DNA of 64,000 bases, from assembly GCA_951804985.1 (NCBI GenBank), contig OX638130.1, positions 6,000,791 through 6,064,790 on the forward strand, written 5' to 3'. Source of the DNA: Dryomyza anilis. Lineage: Eukaryota > Arthropoda > Insecta > Diptera > Dryomyzidae. The position numbers and the translations under genes were made by a program. Below are positions 45,012 through 58,057 of this stretch, piece by piece. The notes under the pieces are model-generated. The model did not search any database, was not told where the DNA came from, and was given only the letters and a program-made list of their open reading frames with translations. The number at the start of each line of letters is the position of its first letter. The stretch's first letter is position 1.

Positions 45012-46497
45012 ACATAGGCCAAACAATTTTATTAATAATTTAAGGCATTTTTATGGGTATGGGTATTTATTAATGATGAAAATCATAGGGATCATTTTTA
45101 ACTTCAAATGGCTGTAGAATCTAAACGAAGCCTCGTAGAGGAGGGTTAAAATTTGCACTTTTTAGCCCATATTAAATATGATTACTTGGTATAAAAATCA
45201 TAGGGATCGACTTAGTAGGAAAAACTAAATAATATCAGAGTATGACCCTCATCAAATATATACATATATCGTCGTTGTAGAACTAAAAGTCACAAAATAC
45301 ATTTTTATGAAAATCGGAAATTCCAAATTTGTTGGTAATTATTATTAAAAAAAATTGATACATTTTTACAGTTGAAATACCAATTGATCGATTCATTTCT
45401 TTTCATTTGGTACATCGTTTGGTACAAATATTGAGCTCATCGATCAGAAATTGAAAGATATACAAGTTTTTGTAAATGAATAATTGGCATTTTGAAAATA
45501 TAGTTGACGACTTTTACTTTTAGAACAACGATATATACATTTCTATACCCAACATGTCTCTATTATAGATTTTTTTAAATACTAAATAAAAAAAAATACC
45601 TGTGAAATACCTGTGAAATTAGTCACTGCTTCTGTATTTTTTATCCGATTTTGCTCGTCATTAGTTTGTTGAAATATTAATTAAATTTCCCAACAGATGA
45701 CATATTCACTTTATTAGTTCAATGCTCTTGGGAGACGTCATTTCAATTCAATTTCAAAATTGACGCTTTGGATACCAAAAAACGAATTTTGGCGGTCCAT
45801 TTTCCAAATTCGGATTTCGCTGAAAATTCTACACGTTGATTTTCTACTCTAATAGAGCATTTTTGAACTCTTCAATCAAATTCTATAATTTTTTTCATAC
45901 AAAGCCATTATCATTCTCATAAATTTTAAAATAAACGGAGGTAGGAGGTGCCGTTATCTAATCCAGCTCATATATAGGCTATGTTATCCTCCAGACTCCA
46001 TAGCATTTCACTCAAATCGGATCAGCGGTTTAGAGGTGCTGCTGGAACAAACAGATAGACAGACCAATAGTTTTATATTTGGATATGAATTTCACTATTC
46101 ATTAAAATACCACTTAAAATACAAATACTCATTTTTTGTGCTTCTTTTATATACGAAAGTATTTTCGAGATATATATCAATATCAGAGAAATGTTTTTCG
46201 GGAAATTGTTCTGCTACATTAATGGCACCCCCCAGGTAGAGTTCCAAATCGTACCAAGTGGCGCATTACGTTTTCATCGTAACTCTGATTGTTAGTTGCA
46301 AAATATCGAAATATGTTAATTATTCCAATTTTCCAATTGCAGATTTTTAGAGATCCATATTTGTCTTTCGGTATTTTTAGTTTTGATATTTTAAATTTCC
46401 GGAAAAAAACAGGTACAAAACTTTTGCTCAGTCAATGTGTAAGAAAAACTGTAAAAAATAAAATAATCAAAAAATACACAAAAATTTTAAGTATAAA
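45012..46497. other. Intergenic DNA with a dispersed repeat
   Basis: 45630-45910 matches the repeat at 4008-4862. 45.94-46.06 kb (GGAGGTGCCGTTATC, CAAATCGGATCAGCGGTTTAGAGGTGC, AACAAACAGATAGACAGAC, in pieces) has the look of a fly retroelement tail or of degenerate repeat DNA. No gene was found. Confidence 0.4.
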
Positions 46498-46839
46498 TCA
46501 AACCTTGTTCAACAAGAACCAACAAAACGAAAAAAATAATCTTTTTCCAAAAGTATTTTGGCAAATCTCTTTCAAGAGAGCTGAAACAACGTGTTCCTTA
46601 TCAATTCGAAATATTTCGGAAGTAACATAATTCACAAAGGAATCATTTGAATGATGCCACTGTTTTCGCTGTTTCAGCACAACATCTGGACTCAGTTGGG
46701 CACTATAAATGCTCTGCATTAATGATGCACGCAGACGGACATCTTTAGCTGTTGGCTGAGCGCCGATGTAAGTGGCTACACCGTTAATAATGTCCATTGA
46801 ATACTTCTCAGTGACAGTCATGGATTTTGGTGGCAATAA
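46498..46839 (-). CDS. Zinc-finger/THAP gene last exon
   Basis: Runs from LLPPKSMTVTEKYS to the stop TGA at 46498-46500. The 63-bp intron before it keeps the reading frame open, so retention would add 21 hydrophobic residues without a stop. The C-terminal domain is not recognised. Confidence 0.65.
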   Translation of the reverse strand, partial: LLPPKSMTVTEKYSMDIINGVATYIGAQPTAKDVRLRASLMQSIYSAQLSPDVVLKQRKQWHHSNDSFVNYVTSEIFRIDKEHVVSALLKEICQNTFGKRLFFSFCWFLLNKV

Positions 46840-47813
46840 CTGAAAATTATAAAGATTTATAATTTTGATTATGATTATTTTTGTGTATGAAATAAATATT
46901 ACCAAAACTTCTTCAAATCCAACGTCTGTTTGTGGTGCCATTGATGGTGGCGAATGTGATGGCAGCAAAGGTGATGGTGCCGAAGATGTTAGTGCCGAGA
47001 GAGAATCAGTGCTTGGCAACTTATTTTCTATCGCATACACTTCAGATACACTTTTTTTGACCTTTGCCACAGTGTGTTTCTTTCTGATCCTCTTCGCGCA
47101 ATTAAATACCGATGTAAAAATGTCATCATTTTGATGTTCTTCATTTTATAAAAAAAGAATATAATAAAATTAAATTAGAAGCTGGGAAAAATATATTACT
47201 GCTTTGTCATTCAATGTCTATGAAACTCATACAAAATTAACAATCAGTATTTAGCCTATTCTTCGATCTCTATATATTATTAACTTGTTTTCGTTTTATT
47301 TTTCTCACCCAAAAGTAGCGTCGGTACAGAACCGAAACGTAATCTGTTTATTCGAAAGCATTCAGCAGCAAAGTGTTTCGAACAAACTCTAGACCATGAT
47401 TGTTTAATTGCACTTTTTTGAATTTGTAAATTAGAGCACCATTTATAAAGAAGTTCCTCGGTTTTAGGAAACTGAAACAATTTAATTTTATCTATTATTG
47501 TGAGATTGCAAATAGTGCATTTCCGCTTTGACCGAAATCTAATACATTAATAAAAAATAAAAATATCTGCAAAATTTAAAAATATTTGAAAGTATATTAT
47601 AGTTTTAAGTTTACAACTTACCTTGGACCTATATTTTCAATATTAACAACCTTTTTCATTTTATGTTTATTCTCGATGTGTCTTTTAATATACCTGGGAC
47701 TATACGTTCCATCACATTCTGAGCATTTCACATCTATGTGATCCTGCATATGCCGTTTGTATGTCCTTTTCGAGTTGTAGATCTTTTTACAAACATCACA
47801 TTGTAAAGGTATA
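46498..47813 (-). CDS. C2H2 zinc-finger / THAP-domain protein, four exons seen, 5' end missing
   Basis: Minus-strand exons are 47622-47813, 47309-47538, 46903-47138 and 46498-46839. The junction phases (2, 1, 0) fit exactly and give about 333 residues. Exon order: two C2H2 fingers (CDVC..H-x3-H and CSEC..H-x4-H), then a THAP domain. The THAP part shows C-x2-C (KCTIC), LFQFPK, W, then C-x2-H (VCSKHF) 41 residues after the second Cys, and an SVPT motif. This matches the C2CH zinc consensus of THAP DNA-binding domains. A Ser/Pro-rich linker and an unrecognised C-terminal region follow. A nuclear DNA-binding role is inferred. The first visible exon starts after TTTAATTAG with one base of a split codon, so at least one more 5' exon should lie beyond the (TA)n repeat; I could not find it. 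Confidence 0.75.
46903..47138 (-). CDS. Zinc-finger/THAP gene exon: linker
   Basis: Encodes HQNDDIFTSVFN, a basic patch (AKRIRKKH) that could act as a nuclear localisation signal, and a Ser/Pro-rich stretch (SSAPSPLLPSHSPPS). The acceptor (ATGAAG) has a modest pyrimidine tract. The donor is TTG-GTAATA. Confidence 0.65.
47309..47538 (-). CDS. Zinc-finger/THAP gene exon: THAP domain
   Basis: Runs from FRSKRKCTICN to SVPTLLL. The acceptor is TTAATGTATTAG and the donor G-GTGAGA. Joining to the previous exon restores an Arg codon (AG+A). The intron between them is 83 bp. Confidence 0.8.
47622..47813 (-). CDS. Zinc-finger/THAP gene exon: two C2H2 fingers
   Basis: Encodes IPLQCDVCKKIYNS, a finger with spacing C-x2-C-x12-H-x3-H, then CSECDGTYS with H-x4-H. 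The donor is AG-GTAAGT. Most of this exon lacks an in-frame ATG upstream, so a simple ATG-to-stop search would miss it. Confidence 0.75.
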
Positions 47814-47884
47814 CTAATTAAACGAAAGAATTAATAACTAAATCAGATATTTTATAGAATATAAAATATAATTTTCAATGCAAA

Positions 47885-50340
<2,456 letters not shown>

Positions 50341-51825
50341 ATGTACGAAAATAAAAAGCCGAAAGCAACAGAAGCGCGTTCTACCTCCAAATCGCGTACA
50401 TCCAAAGACTGTGGCTCCAAAAGTTGTCCGCGCAAAGACGACTCCTCTTTGTTGGTCTACATAGTCACCTGGAATGTGGGCACCAACTATCCGGACAATG
50501 TATCACTGCGAAGCCTGTTCCAGCTGCACCATCAACACGACGAGGCGCCCGCAGCACAAGAACTTCCCGACATCTATGTCCTGGGACTACAAGAGGTCAA
50601 TGTACAGCCACAAAACCAGGTGCTTGGGCTCTTCAAAGAGGATCCCTGGACGAATAAGGCTAAACATACGCTCAAGGAGCTTGATTATGTTGTGGTGAAG
50701 ACCGAACAAATGCAGGGCTTATTATTATCGCTCTATATACGTCGCAAGCATGTGTTGCATTTACGCGACATGGAGGCGGAATTTACGCGCACTGGGCTGT
50801 GCAACATCTGGGGCAATAAAGGCGCGGTTAGTATACGTCTGCAGCTGTACGGCTGCGCTATTACATTTGTGGTGTCGCATTTGGCAGCGCACGATCATCA
50901 TTTGGAGGGACGCATCGACGACTACAAGCAGATTATTGAAAATCATCATTATCATGTAGATCGCTATCGTGAGATCTATGATCATGATTATGTCTTTTGG
51001 TTTGGTGACTTGAATTTTCGCCTCATGGGCGAAGACAGCGCCGAAGAAGTGCGTCATTCTGTGGTGCAGGAGAAATATGATGAGCTGCTGCAGCGCGATC
51101 AGCTGCTGCATGTGCGCGAACAGACGCACGATGCTTTTGCGCAGCTGCACGAGCGACTGCCCGCCTTTCCGCCAACGTTTAAATTTAAGGTAGGCACCTC
51201 CGTCTACGATATGAAGCGTCGACCCGCCTGGACGGATCGTATTTTGTATGCAGTGCAGCCGTTAAATCGACAGCCCACATTGCCGCTACATATAGAGCAG
51301 CTATCCTACAAGTCACATCCTGGCTACAGCATTAGCGATCACAAACCGGTGACGAGCGAATTTCGCATTACGGTTTTCAAGCAATATCGTGCGCCTAATG
51401 TGGAATTTCATAATGTGCCCATTTGGTATATTGGCGAGGAGAATATGGTGGAGTACAGCAAACCGTTGGATTGCGAGGAGCAGGATCGTGACTGGATTGG
51501 CATCTATCGTAGTAATTATGCCAGTCTGGCGGGCTATGATGCCTATGAGTATGTGAACAAAGCAGAGACGCCACCAACGCCCGAAGAGCAGGAAAGACAA
51601 CACACGTCGCAGCGTCGACAGCGACTGCTGCGTCAACAGCAGGCAAATAGTGAATTGGTGCGCATTGAATTCTCCTCGGATATTGAGCTCAAAGATGGCC
51701 AGGACTATGTCTTGATATATTTTCATAATACGGGACTGCGTGGTGTGAGCAGTGTGGCGGGCATGAGCAATGTGTTTCGTGCAGAGCGACGGCCAGCGTC
51801 ACCGCGTTTTACTGCGGTAGATTAG
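50341..51825 (+). CDS. Inositol polyphosphate 5-phosphatase with SKICH domain (INPP5K/INPP5J-like)
   Basis: Removes the 5-phosphate from phosphoinositides such as PI(4,5)P2 and PI(3,4,5)P3 and from soluble inositol phosphates. The start is the ATG at 50341 (MYENKKPK); the open frame extends six codons upstream but only to a TTG. The protein is 494 residues in one exon. The catalytic domain spans about 36-350: TWNVGT (43-48), LQE (83-85), WGNKGAVS (157-164), SHLAAH (179-184), WFGDLNFRL (220-228), PAWTDRIL (295-302) and SDHKPV (332-337). All are standard for the family. The C-terminal SKICH domain (about 348-482) fits INPP5K (SKIP) and INPP5J (PIPP), where it directs membrane targeting. A Q/R/E-rich insert of about 35 residues (roughly 408-440) breaks the SKICH domain. 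The first AATAAA is at 52462. Confidence 0.95.
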   Translation: MYENKKPKATEARSTSKSRTSKDCGSKSCPRKDDSSLLVYIVTWNVGTNYPDNVSLRSLFQLHHQHDEAPAAQELPDIYVLGLQEVNVQPQNQVLGLFKEDPWTNKAKHTLKELDYVVVKTEQMQGLLLSLYIRRKHVLHLRDMEAEFTRTGLCNIWGNKGAVSIRLQLYGCAITFVVSHLAAHDHHLEGRIDDYKQIIENHHYHVDRYREIYDHDYVFWFGDLNFRLMGEDSAEEVRHSVVQEKYDELLQRDQLLHVREQTHDAFAQLHERLPAFPPTFKFKVGTSVYDMKRRPAWTDRILYAVQPLNRQPTLPLHIEQLSYKSHPGYSISDHKPVTSEFRITVFKQYRAPNVEFHNVPIWYIGEENMVEYSKPLDCEEQDRDWIGIYRSNYASLAGYDAYEYVNKAETPPTPEEQERQHTSQRRQRLLRQQQANSELVRIEFSSDIELKDGQDYVLIYFHNTGLRGVSSVAGMSNVFRAERRPASPRFTAVD

Positions 51826-52100
51826 AAAGAAATTTAGAAATGTATAGCAAAAAAAAAAAACGACAGATGCTAAATTAGTGCAATTATTTTTAAAGCGTTA
51901 TCTACATCAATTATTATAACAGTGTAAAAGTTTTAAGTGTATTAAAAGTAAAAGTGTATTTTTTTTATTTAATTATTGTGTTAAAAAAAAGTGTTTTATA
52001 GTTTTACATTTTGATTATTATTCAAAGCATGTAATTATTTTTTTTTGATTAGTTTTATAAGTGGTTGTAATGAAAATATTAACTAAAGTTTAAAAATAAT
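51826..52100. other. 3' UTR of the phosphatase gene
   Basis: AT-rich, with poly-A and poly-T tracts. The end of the transcript cannot be fixed. Confidence 0.4.
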
Positions 52101-53640
52101 CGTTGAATGATTTTAGTTTCTTTAATGCTTTATAGATTACTACAAAAAATAGTTAAGATAATTTGCTATTTGTATAGATTACTTTTGGATTACTTCGAAT
52201 TATTCCTAAAACAAAAAGTATTTAATTCCATTACGTGTCTTAATTATTTGAAAAATGCTCTAAAATAATTAAACCAAAACGTTTTAGCAACAGTGAAAAA
52301 TTAAAAATAATCCTTTAGTCTGCAATAAGTAGCGTGATTACTTTTTTTATATAAATTTGTTAAATTTGTTTTTGATTACTTTAAGACTACTTCGAATTAT
52401 TCCAAAAGAAAGTAAAGTATTGATGAATTTTATGATTATTCGCTTTTATGAAGTACTTTAAAATAAACAACAACTAGAAAAACCTTTTTTTCTTGATTAA
52501 ATTTAAATTTTTTATTTTTTTTTATACTAAGTACTTCAAAATCATCGAAAAAAATTTCGGATTACTTTGAAAAAATGAAAAAATAGAAAAATTTATATGA
52601 AGTATTCGATATTTTTCAAAATGTTCATTATTTTTGTACTAAGTACTTCAAAGTAATTAAAACATGTTTTTAGATTACTTCGTTATAGTCCAAAATTAAT
52701 AAAAATGATGAATTATAATAAGTAAAAAAATTAATTGAAATGGCAAACATTACTGAAGAGAAATGTCAAAAGAGCGGCAAGAAATATGGCGTCGTTTGCT
52801 GTCCCTGTCGCTATACTTTTGTAGCGTCCCTGTTGAAAAACCCTTGAAAAATCTTTTGTAGCGCTCTTATTGAAAAACCCTTTATTATTCGCACACTAAG
52901 TACTTCAAAATAATTGAAACATATTTTGATTACTTTGATGTAATCTAAAAATATTCAACAAGTAGAAAAAATTAATTGCATTGTTTTTAATTCTTCATTA
53001 TTTTCAGACTAAGTACTTCAAAGTAATAAAAAAAACTTTTTAGATTACTTTGATATAAGCTAAAAATATTGAAAAAGTAGAAAGTATAGAAGGAATTAAT
53101 CGAATTTGTTTAATTTTTTCATTATTTTCAGACAAAGTAGTTCAAAAATGTAAACAAAAGTTTTTAGATTACTTTAAAGGAATCTAAAAATTATGAAAAA
53201 ATAGAAAGAAGAAATTTAAGTAATTGATTTCTTTATTTTTTTTTAATTCCTTTTAAATTTTCATTATTCTCACACTAAGTACTTCCAAGTAATTAAAACA
53301 TTTTTTTAGATTACTTTAATGCAATCTAAAAATATTCAAAAAATTGAGAGAATTAATCGAATTCCTTTAACTTTTTCATTATTTTCAGTTTAAGTACTTC
53401 ATTAAGTACATCAAAGTAATCTAACATTATTTGAAAATGTAATCTAAAAGTAGAAATAAAGAAAATATGAAAAAAATTTCGAATTTCTTTCAATTTTTCT
53501 TTATTTTTAAACCAAGTACTTCAAAGTAATCAAAACATTTTTAAGCTTACTTTGAGTTTACAAAGTAATCTAAAAACATTACAAAGATTAAATCCCAATA
53601 ATCAATTATTTAAAAAATAAACAATAATACTATTATAATT
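52100..53640. repeat. ~118-bp tandem array with AAGTACTTCAAAGTAAT and TTAGATTACTTTGAT
   Basis: The word AGTACTTC recurs near 52531, 52643, 52900, 53013, 53138 (as AGTAGTTC), 53279, 53394 and 53516. Intervals are 112-141 bp, except the one of 257 bp that carries the mariner remnant at 52736-52881. Units also share CATTATTTTCAGACTAAG and GAATTAATCGAATT. Edges fade into diverged copies. Non-coding. Confidence 0.8.
52736..52881. mobile_element. Mariner-type remnant 3, end-to-end rearranged (146 bp)
   Basis: 52736-52845 is the reverse complement of the left end of the mariner copies (GGGACGCTACAAAAGT, AAACGACGCCATATTTCTTGCC in pieces). It is followed directly by a forward right end (TTTTGTAGCGCTCTTATTGAAAAACCCT). 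Both ends thus point the same way. Its 146 bp accounts exactly for the long interval in the surrounding 118-bp array. Confidence 0.8.
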
Positions 53641-55255
53641 GCATACGATTACTTTTAAATTACTACTTACATATTAATCAAAACAAAATAATTGGATTAC
53701 TTTTTTAAACATTCCTTTTAATTTATTTATATTCTTGCCAAATACCTTCTAAAAATAATCAAATTGTTGTTCTTCAAGTACTTAAAAAACGAACAAATTT
53801 AGCAAGATAGTCAGATTACTTGCTTTTGATTTGTTAAATGTAATGTGTAATTCCAATTATATCAACTATTTATTTTTAATTTCTTAAAATTATAATAAAA
53901 ATGTTTAATTACACCAAGCTATAGTAACAAATAAACAACAATTATGATTGAACTTATTCTAATAGTTGTAATGCATTAGTAATTCGTACAAAAGTAGTGA
54001 TTACATTAACACTACATATGCGCTGTGCTAAATTTAATAATTAGTTGAAGCCAATTTCAAGAAAATGTTGTTTTATGCCTCATTTAATATGCCCTTAAAT
54101 TATGTAAAAAGCAACGAAAACGAATTCGTCTAAAATCTTTTTTAATTTTTTTATTTCGTTGTAGTTTTTATTTTATTAAATAGAAAAACTGTCTCTGGAA
54201 TTTATGACATTTTTTGATGATTTAATTTTTGTTTCATTTTATGTTATAAGCGGAATATTTTGTTATTTCAATTTGTAATATTTAAAATTAAGTTTTAAAA
54301 ACTTTTATATATTTTTAAATTAAACTAATATGTGCTGCAGTGTTTTTGTTAATTTTTTTTGTATGCTAATTTAAGCGCTTGGTGCTGGCTTTGTAGGTAG
54401 CTATTTTTAAACAATTTTTTTAAAAGAATTCCAAATATTTATATTCCAAATTGTTATAGTTTGTACTAAATATTATTTTGTTATTGCTTTTTGCAAATTT
54501 GTTTTTATTATTTTAAGCTTTGTTTAAATAGCAAATAATAAAATTTACACACTTTTCCAAAGCCTTATTTTTACAAAAGAAAACTTAAAAACCACTAAAC
54601 CCATTGTGATTTTTGTGTATTTATGAAAAAACAAATATTGGCGCATTTTACTATACAATTTCTAGCTGTTAATTCAAATTGTTTTTGCAAATTTTAGGCT
54701 GTTTGTTGCCTCTTTTTATGTAGAAAAAATAAATATCGAACAAATATTGAACTATCTATATGTATTTGAACATGTTTATTCTAAGCTTAGCATAATTAAA
54801 CTTCAAATGAAACCAAAGCAAATTTACCTACAGTTGGCGTTTTGTTTGATAAATTAAAAAAAAAAATCTTTTTAAAAAGCAACCACAAAATCGCAGCTAA
54901 ATAAAACTATATAGATAAATCGCAAACATAAACAGTTGTTTAAACAGCGATAAGAGGCCAACCGCATAAGGCATTTTAAGCTAAGATAAGCGCATAAAAA
55001 TAAATTATTTCGTGTTGTTAACTTAAAGCATTGATATCGAATCGTCGCAATTTATTATGCCTCTGAATGAATAGAAATATACCTTAAAAATAAATAAAAA
55101 TATACAAAATTGTAGACTGTTTTATTGTAACACATTGTAACTTTTTTTTTTGAACAAGTTTGAAATAATAAATAAAGAATTTAGCAACATATATTGTGTT
55201 TTATTTTATACTATTTCAATAGCTTATTTTTAGATGACAATTGTAATTTAAATGC
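53641..55255. other. Intergenic AT-rich DNA
   Basis: No gene, element or array is recognised after the 118-bp repeats fade out. Confidence 0.4.
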
Positions 55256-55945
55256 GTTTGGGAGATACAAAATTTTCAAAGATACAGAAATTTCACCTAT
55301 GAATTCAACTATTGATATTCAGTTAATCGAATGGCATCATTAGATGTTCTGTAAAAAATCCCAATATTTTTTTTATATTGAATAAACCAAACCAATTCTG
55401 AACTTTGACCCTGATAAAGGCTCCGTTTATGAAATACAGAATTTCCAAAGATAAAGAAATTTCACCTATGAATCCTTGATATTCAGTTAATCGAATGGCA
55501 TCATTAGATTTTCTGTAAAAAAATCCCAATATTTTTTTATATTGAATTAACCAAACCAATTGTAGCTCATTTGTGAAAAATCTGAACTCTGACCTTCAAA
55601 AATGCCTCCGTTTAGGAGATACAGAATTAGGAGATTACAGAAATTTCACCTATGCATCCTTGATATTCAGTTAATCGAATGGCATCATTAGATTTTCTGT
55701 AAAAAAATCTCAATATTTTTTTATATTGGATAAATCAAACTAATTGTAGCCCATTTGTGAAAATTTTGAACTTTGACCCTGAAAAATGGCTCCGTTTAGG
55801 AGATACAGAATTTCCAAAGATACAATAATTTCACCTATGAATCCCTCATATTCAGCTAATCGAATGGCATCATTAGATTTTCTGTAAAAAAATCCCAATA
55901 TTTTTTTATATTGAATAAACCAAACCAATTGTAGCCCATTTCTTA
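55256..55945. repeat. ~185-bp tandem array, about four copies
   Basis: The phrase CAGTTAATCGAATGGCATCA recurs at about 55320, 55484, 55668 and 55853 (periods 164, 184, 185). Other shared words are GATACAGAATTTCCAAAGAT, TTTCACCTATGAATCC and TAAACCAAACCAATTGTAGC. Minus-strand frames in this region are by-products of the array. Confidence 0.9.
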
Positions 55946-56777
55946 TATTTTTTACATTTTTTTTAACTCTTTTAGCTAACAAAATCTATAATTTAAATAA
56001 AAAAAATATTTAAAGCGATAAAGATTTATATGACGTTTTTTTTTATTATTTTGCATTTTTAAACACATTTGTTTAGTGATAATTATTAGACACGATTGAA
56101 TAAATAAAGAATTTATTTTATTTAATTATACTGATACTTTTTTACATACACTCTGAAGAAAATGTACCATTAAGTACTTCATGGTACGACCATTGATGTT
56201 ATGGTTTATGTATAATAGTTTTTTCTTTTTAAATAAAAAGTTTTCTAATTAATTCAATAGTATTTGAAAAATTCAGTACCATAAATTTAAATGTTTCAAT
56301 ATTATTATTTTTAATAGAATAAATACTGTAGTTTTAATGGTTCCCTCCTATAATAAACGTGGTATAAAAAACATAAAAAACGAAGACAAACATGTTCGTT
56401 TTGTACGTCATTCTGCTTGTTTGCTTAAAATGGTCGCATGTATTTTTTTGTAATAATTCATATTTTTAAAAGCGACATTGGTGAGGACTCAATGTATTTA
56501 ATGTTAATGCATTATACATAACAATTTTTTTTATTTATTACACAAAATATATAATACATCGAACTTCTTTATGGCAACGGACTCAAAAATAAATGCAGAC
56601 TCAAGTTTTAGAATCAATTATTGGAAACTGAAGCAAACATGAAATGTGTTATAACCTTTCGCAATGAGAAGTTTCTTTTTATGTGTGTGTTGTAAAAGTC
56701 AATATCAATTTCGACATTTAAATAAAATAAATTATACAATAAATGAATTAAAATAAATTTTTGTTTTAATAAATTAT
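55946..56777. other. Intergenic AT-rich DNA
   Basis: A fragment beginning CACTCTGAAGAAAATGTACC at about 56149 resembles MITE ends but has no partner that I can see. Confidence 0.35.
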
Positions 56778-56778
56778 T

Positions 56779-57256
56779 AGGAAAATGTAATTCGACTATA
56801 CCATAAATTTAATAATACGTATCATTAAATTTGTATAGGTCTTTCTTATAGTAATTAAAATATCACATTATAAAATTTATGGTACAACCACACATTGTAT
56901 TAACAGTTTCAATAATACTGACCTAATGGGACGCATCCTATTGACCACTTTTAATGGTATAAATTATTGTTTTTCTATTAAAATACTATCAATTTACCAT
57001 GATTTTTTTCTGGGTGTAGGAAAATGAAATTCGATTTTTATGGTAAATTAATAATACGTATCATTAAATTTGCATAGGTCTTTCTTATTGTAATTAAAAT
57101 ATCACATTATAAAATTTATGGTACAACCACACATTGTATTAACAGTTTTAATAATACTGAACTAATGGGACGCATCCTATTGACCACTTTTAATGGTATA
57201 AATTATTGTTTTTCTATTAAAATACTATCAATTTACCATGATTTTTTTCTGGGTTT
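56779..57256 (-). mobile_element. 239-bp MITE present as an almost identical tandem pair
   Basis: Copies span about 56780-57018 and 57019-57256, with a period of 239 bp. Each ends …TTTTTTTCTGGGT. Both contain TAATACGTATCATTAAATTTG, CATAAATTTTATAATGTGAT in reversed form, and GGACGCATCCTATTGACCA. A third copy in the opposite orientation is at 59178-59400. Confidence 0.85.
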
Positions 57257-57329
57257 AATTTTGGAATATTACAAAATTTGTATCATTTATATTTTTGGAT
57301 TTTTACCCATTTTCAAATACCGACATAAA

Positions 57330-58013
57330 AGTTGTCTGTTATCTCACAAAAGAATGGATTCAACCCTACCTCCCCTTAATAAGGGTGCTGTGAATATTGC
57401 AGAGTCAGCTGCTCTTGACGTTCTGGGCATATCAATTCAATGTGATCTCCGTTGGAATGATCACATATTTGACGTGTCGAAAGAGTCGGCCAAGTGCCTC
57501 GGTTTTTTAAAACGGTGTAAGACATACTTCACTCCTGCTGACTTGCGCACTGTCTACACCACCTATATTCGGCCTAAGATGGAATACAATTCGCACATAT
57601 GGGCAGGGGCTTCAAAATCTTCTTTGGAGTTCCTAGATCGAATCCAACAGCGTGCAATATATTTAATAGGGGATGAAAATATTTCATCCTCTATTGGTTC
57701 TCTTGAGCACCGAAGGACCGTAGGGTGTGTAAGCCTGTTCTATAGGTATTACAATGGTAAGTGTTCGAGGGAAATACATGGCCTGATTCCACCAGGTCGT
57801 GTATCCTCTCGTTCTACATCGAACCAAGCCCACCCCTTCGTAGTTCATTCGGCTCTCAATAGAACCACGCATTACCGAGATAATTCGTTCTTCAGTCGCA
57901 CGATACGTTTGTGGAACAATCTCCCTGCGTCTGTTTTTCCCGACATTTTTGATATTGGCAAGTTCAAAACAAACATTCACCGACACTACTCCATCTTTCC
58001 CCCCTCCATTTAA
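57330..58013 (+). pseudogene. LINE (non-LTR retrotransposon) fragment: C-terminal end of reverse transcriptase ORF
   Basis: About 215 residues resembling the region after the reverse transcriptase catalytic core in CR1/jockey-like LINEs. Visible marks are VLGISIQCDLRWNDHI, KCLGFLKRCKTYFTPADL, TYIRPKMEYNSHIW, LDRIQQRAIYLIGD, LEHRRTVGCVSLFYRYY, and a TIRLWNNLPASVFP motif near the end. The polymerase core (FADD) and endonuclease are missing, so this is a 5'-truncated dead copy, usual for LINEs. The open frame reaches back to 57165, but its first part is MITE sequence, not LINE. Confidence 0.85.
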
Positions 58014-58057
58014 CCTATCATCCCTTCTTACGATCAACACTGGGCATCTCCTGAGCG

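Noticed and set aside
50761..51150. 129-residue minus-strand frame, and others over 51.3-51.7 kb
   Set aside because: They lie antisense to the 5-phosphatase catalytic domain, with no own similarity.
57684..58040. 118-residue minus-strand frame
   Set aside because: It is antisense to the LINE reverse transcriptase fragment.
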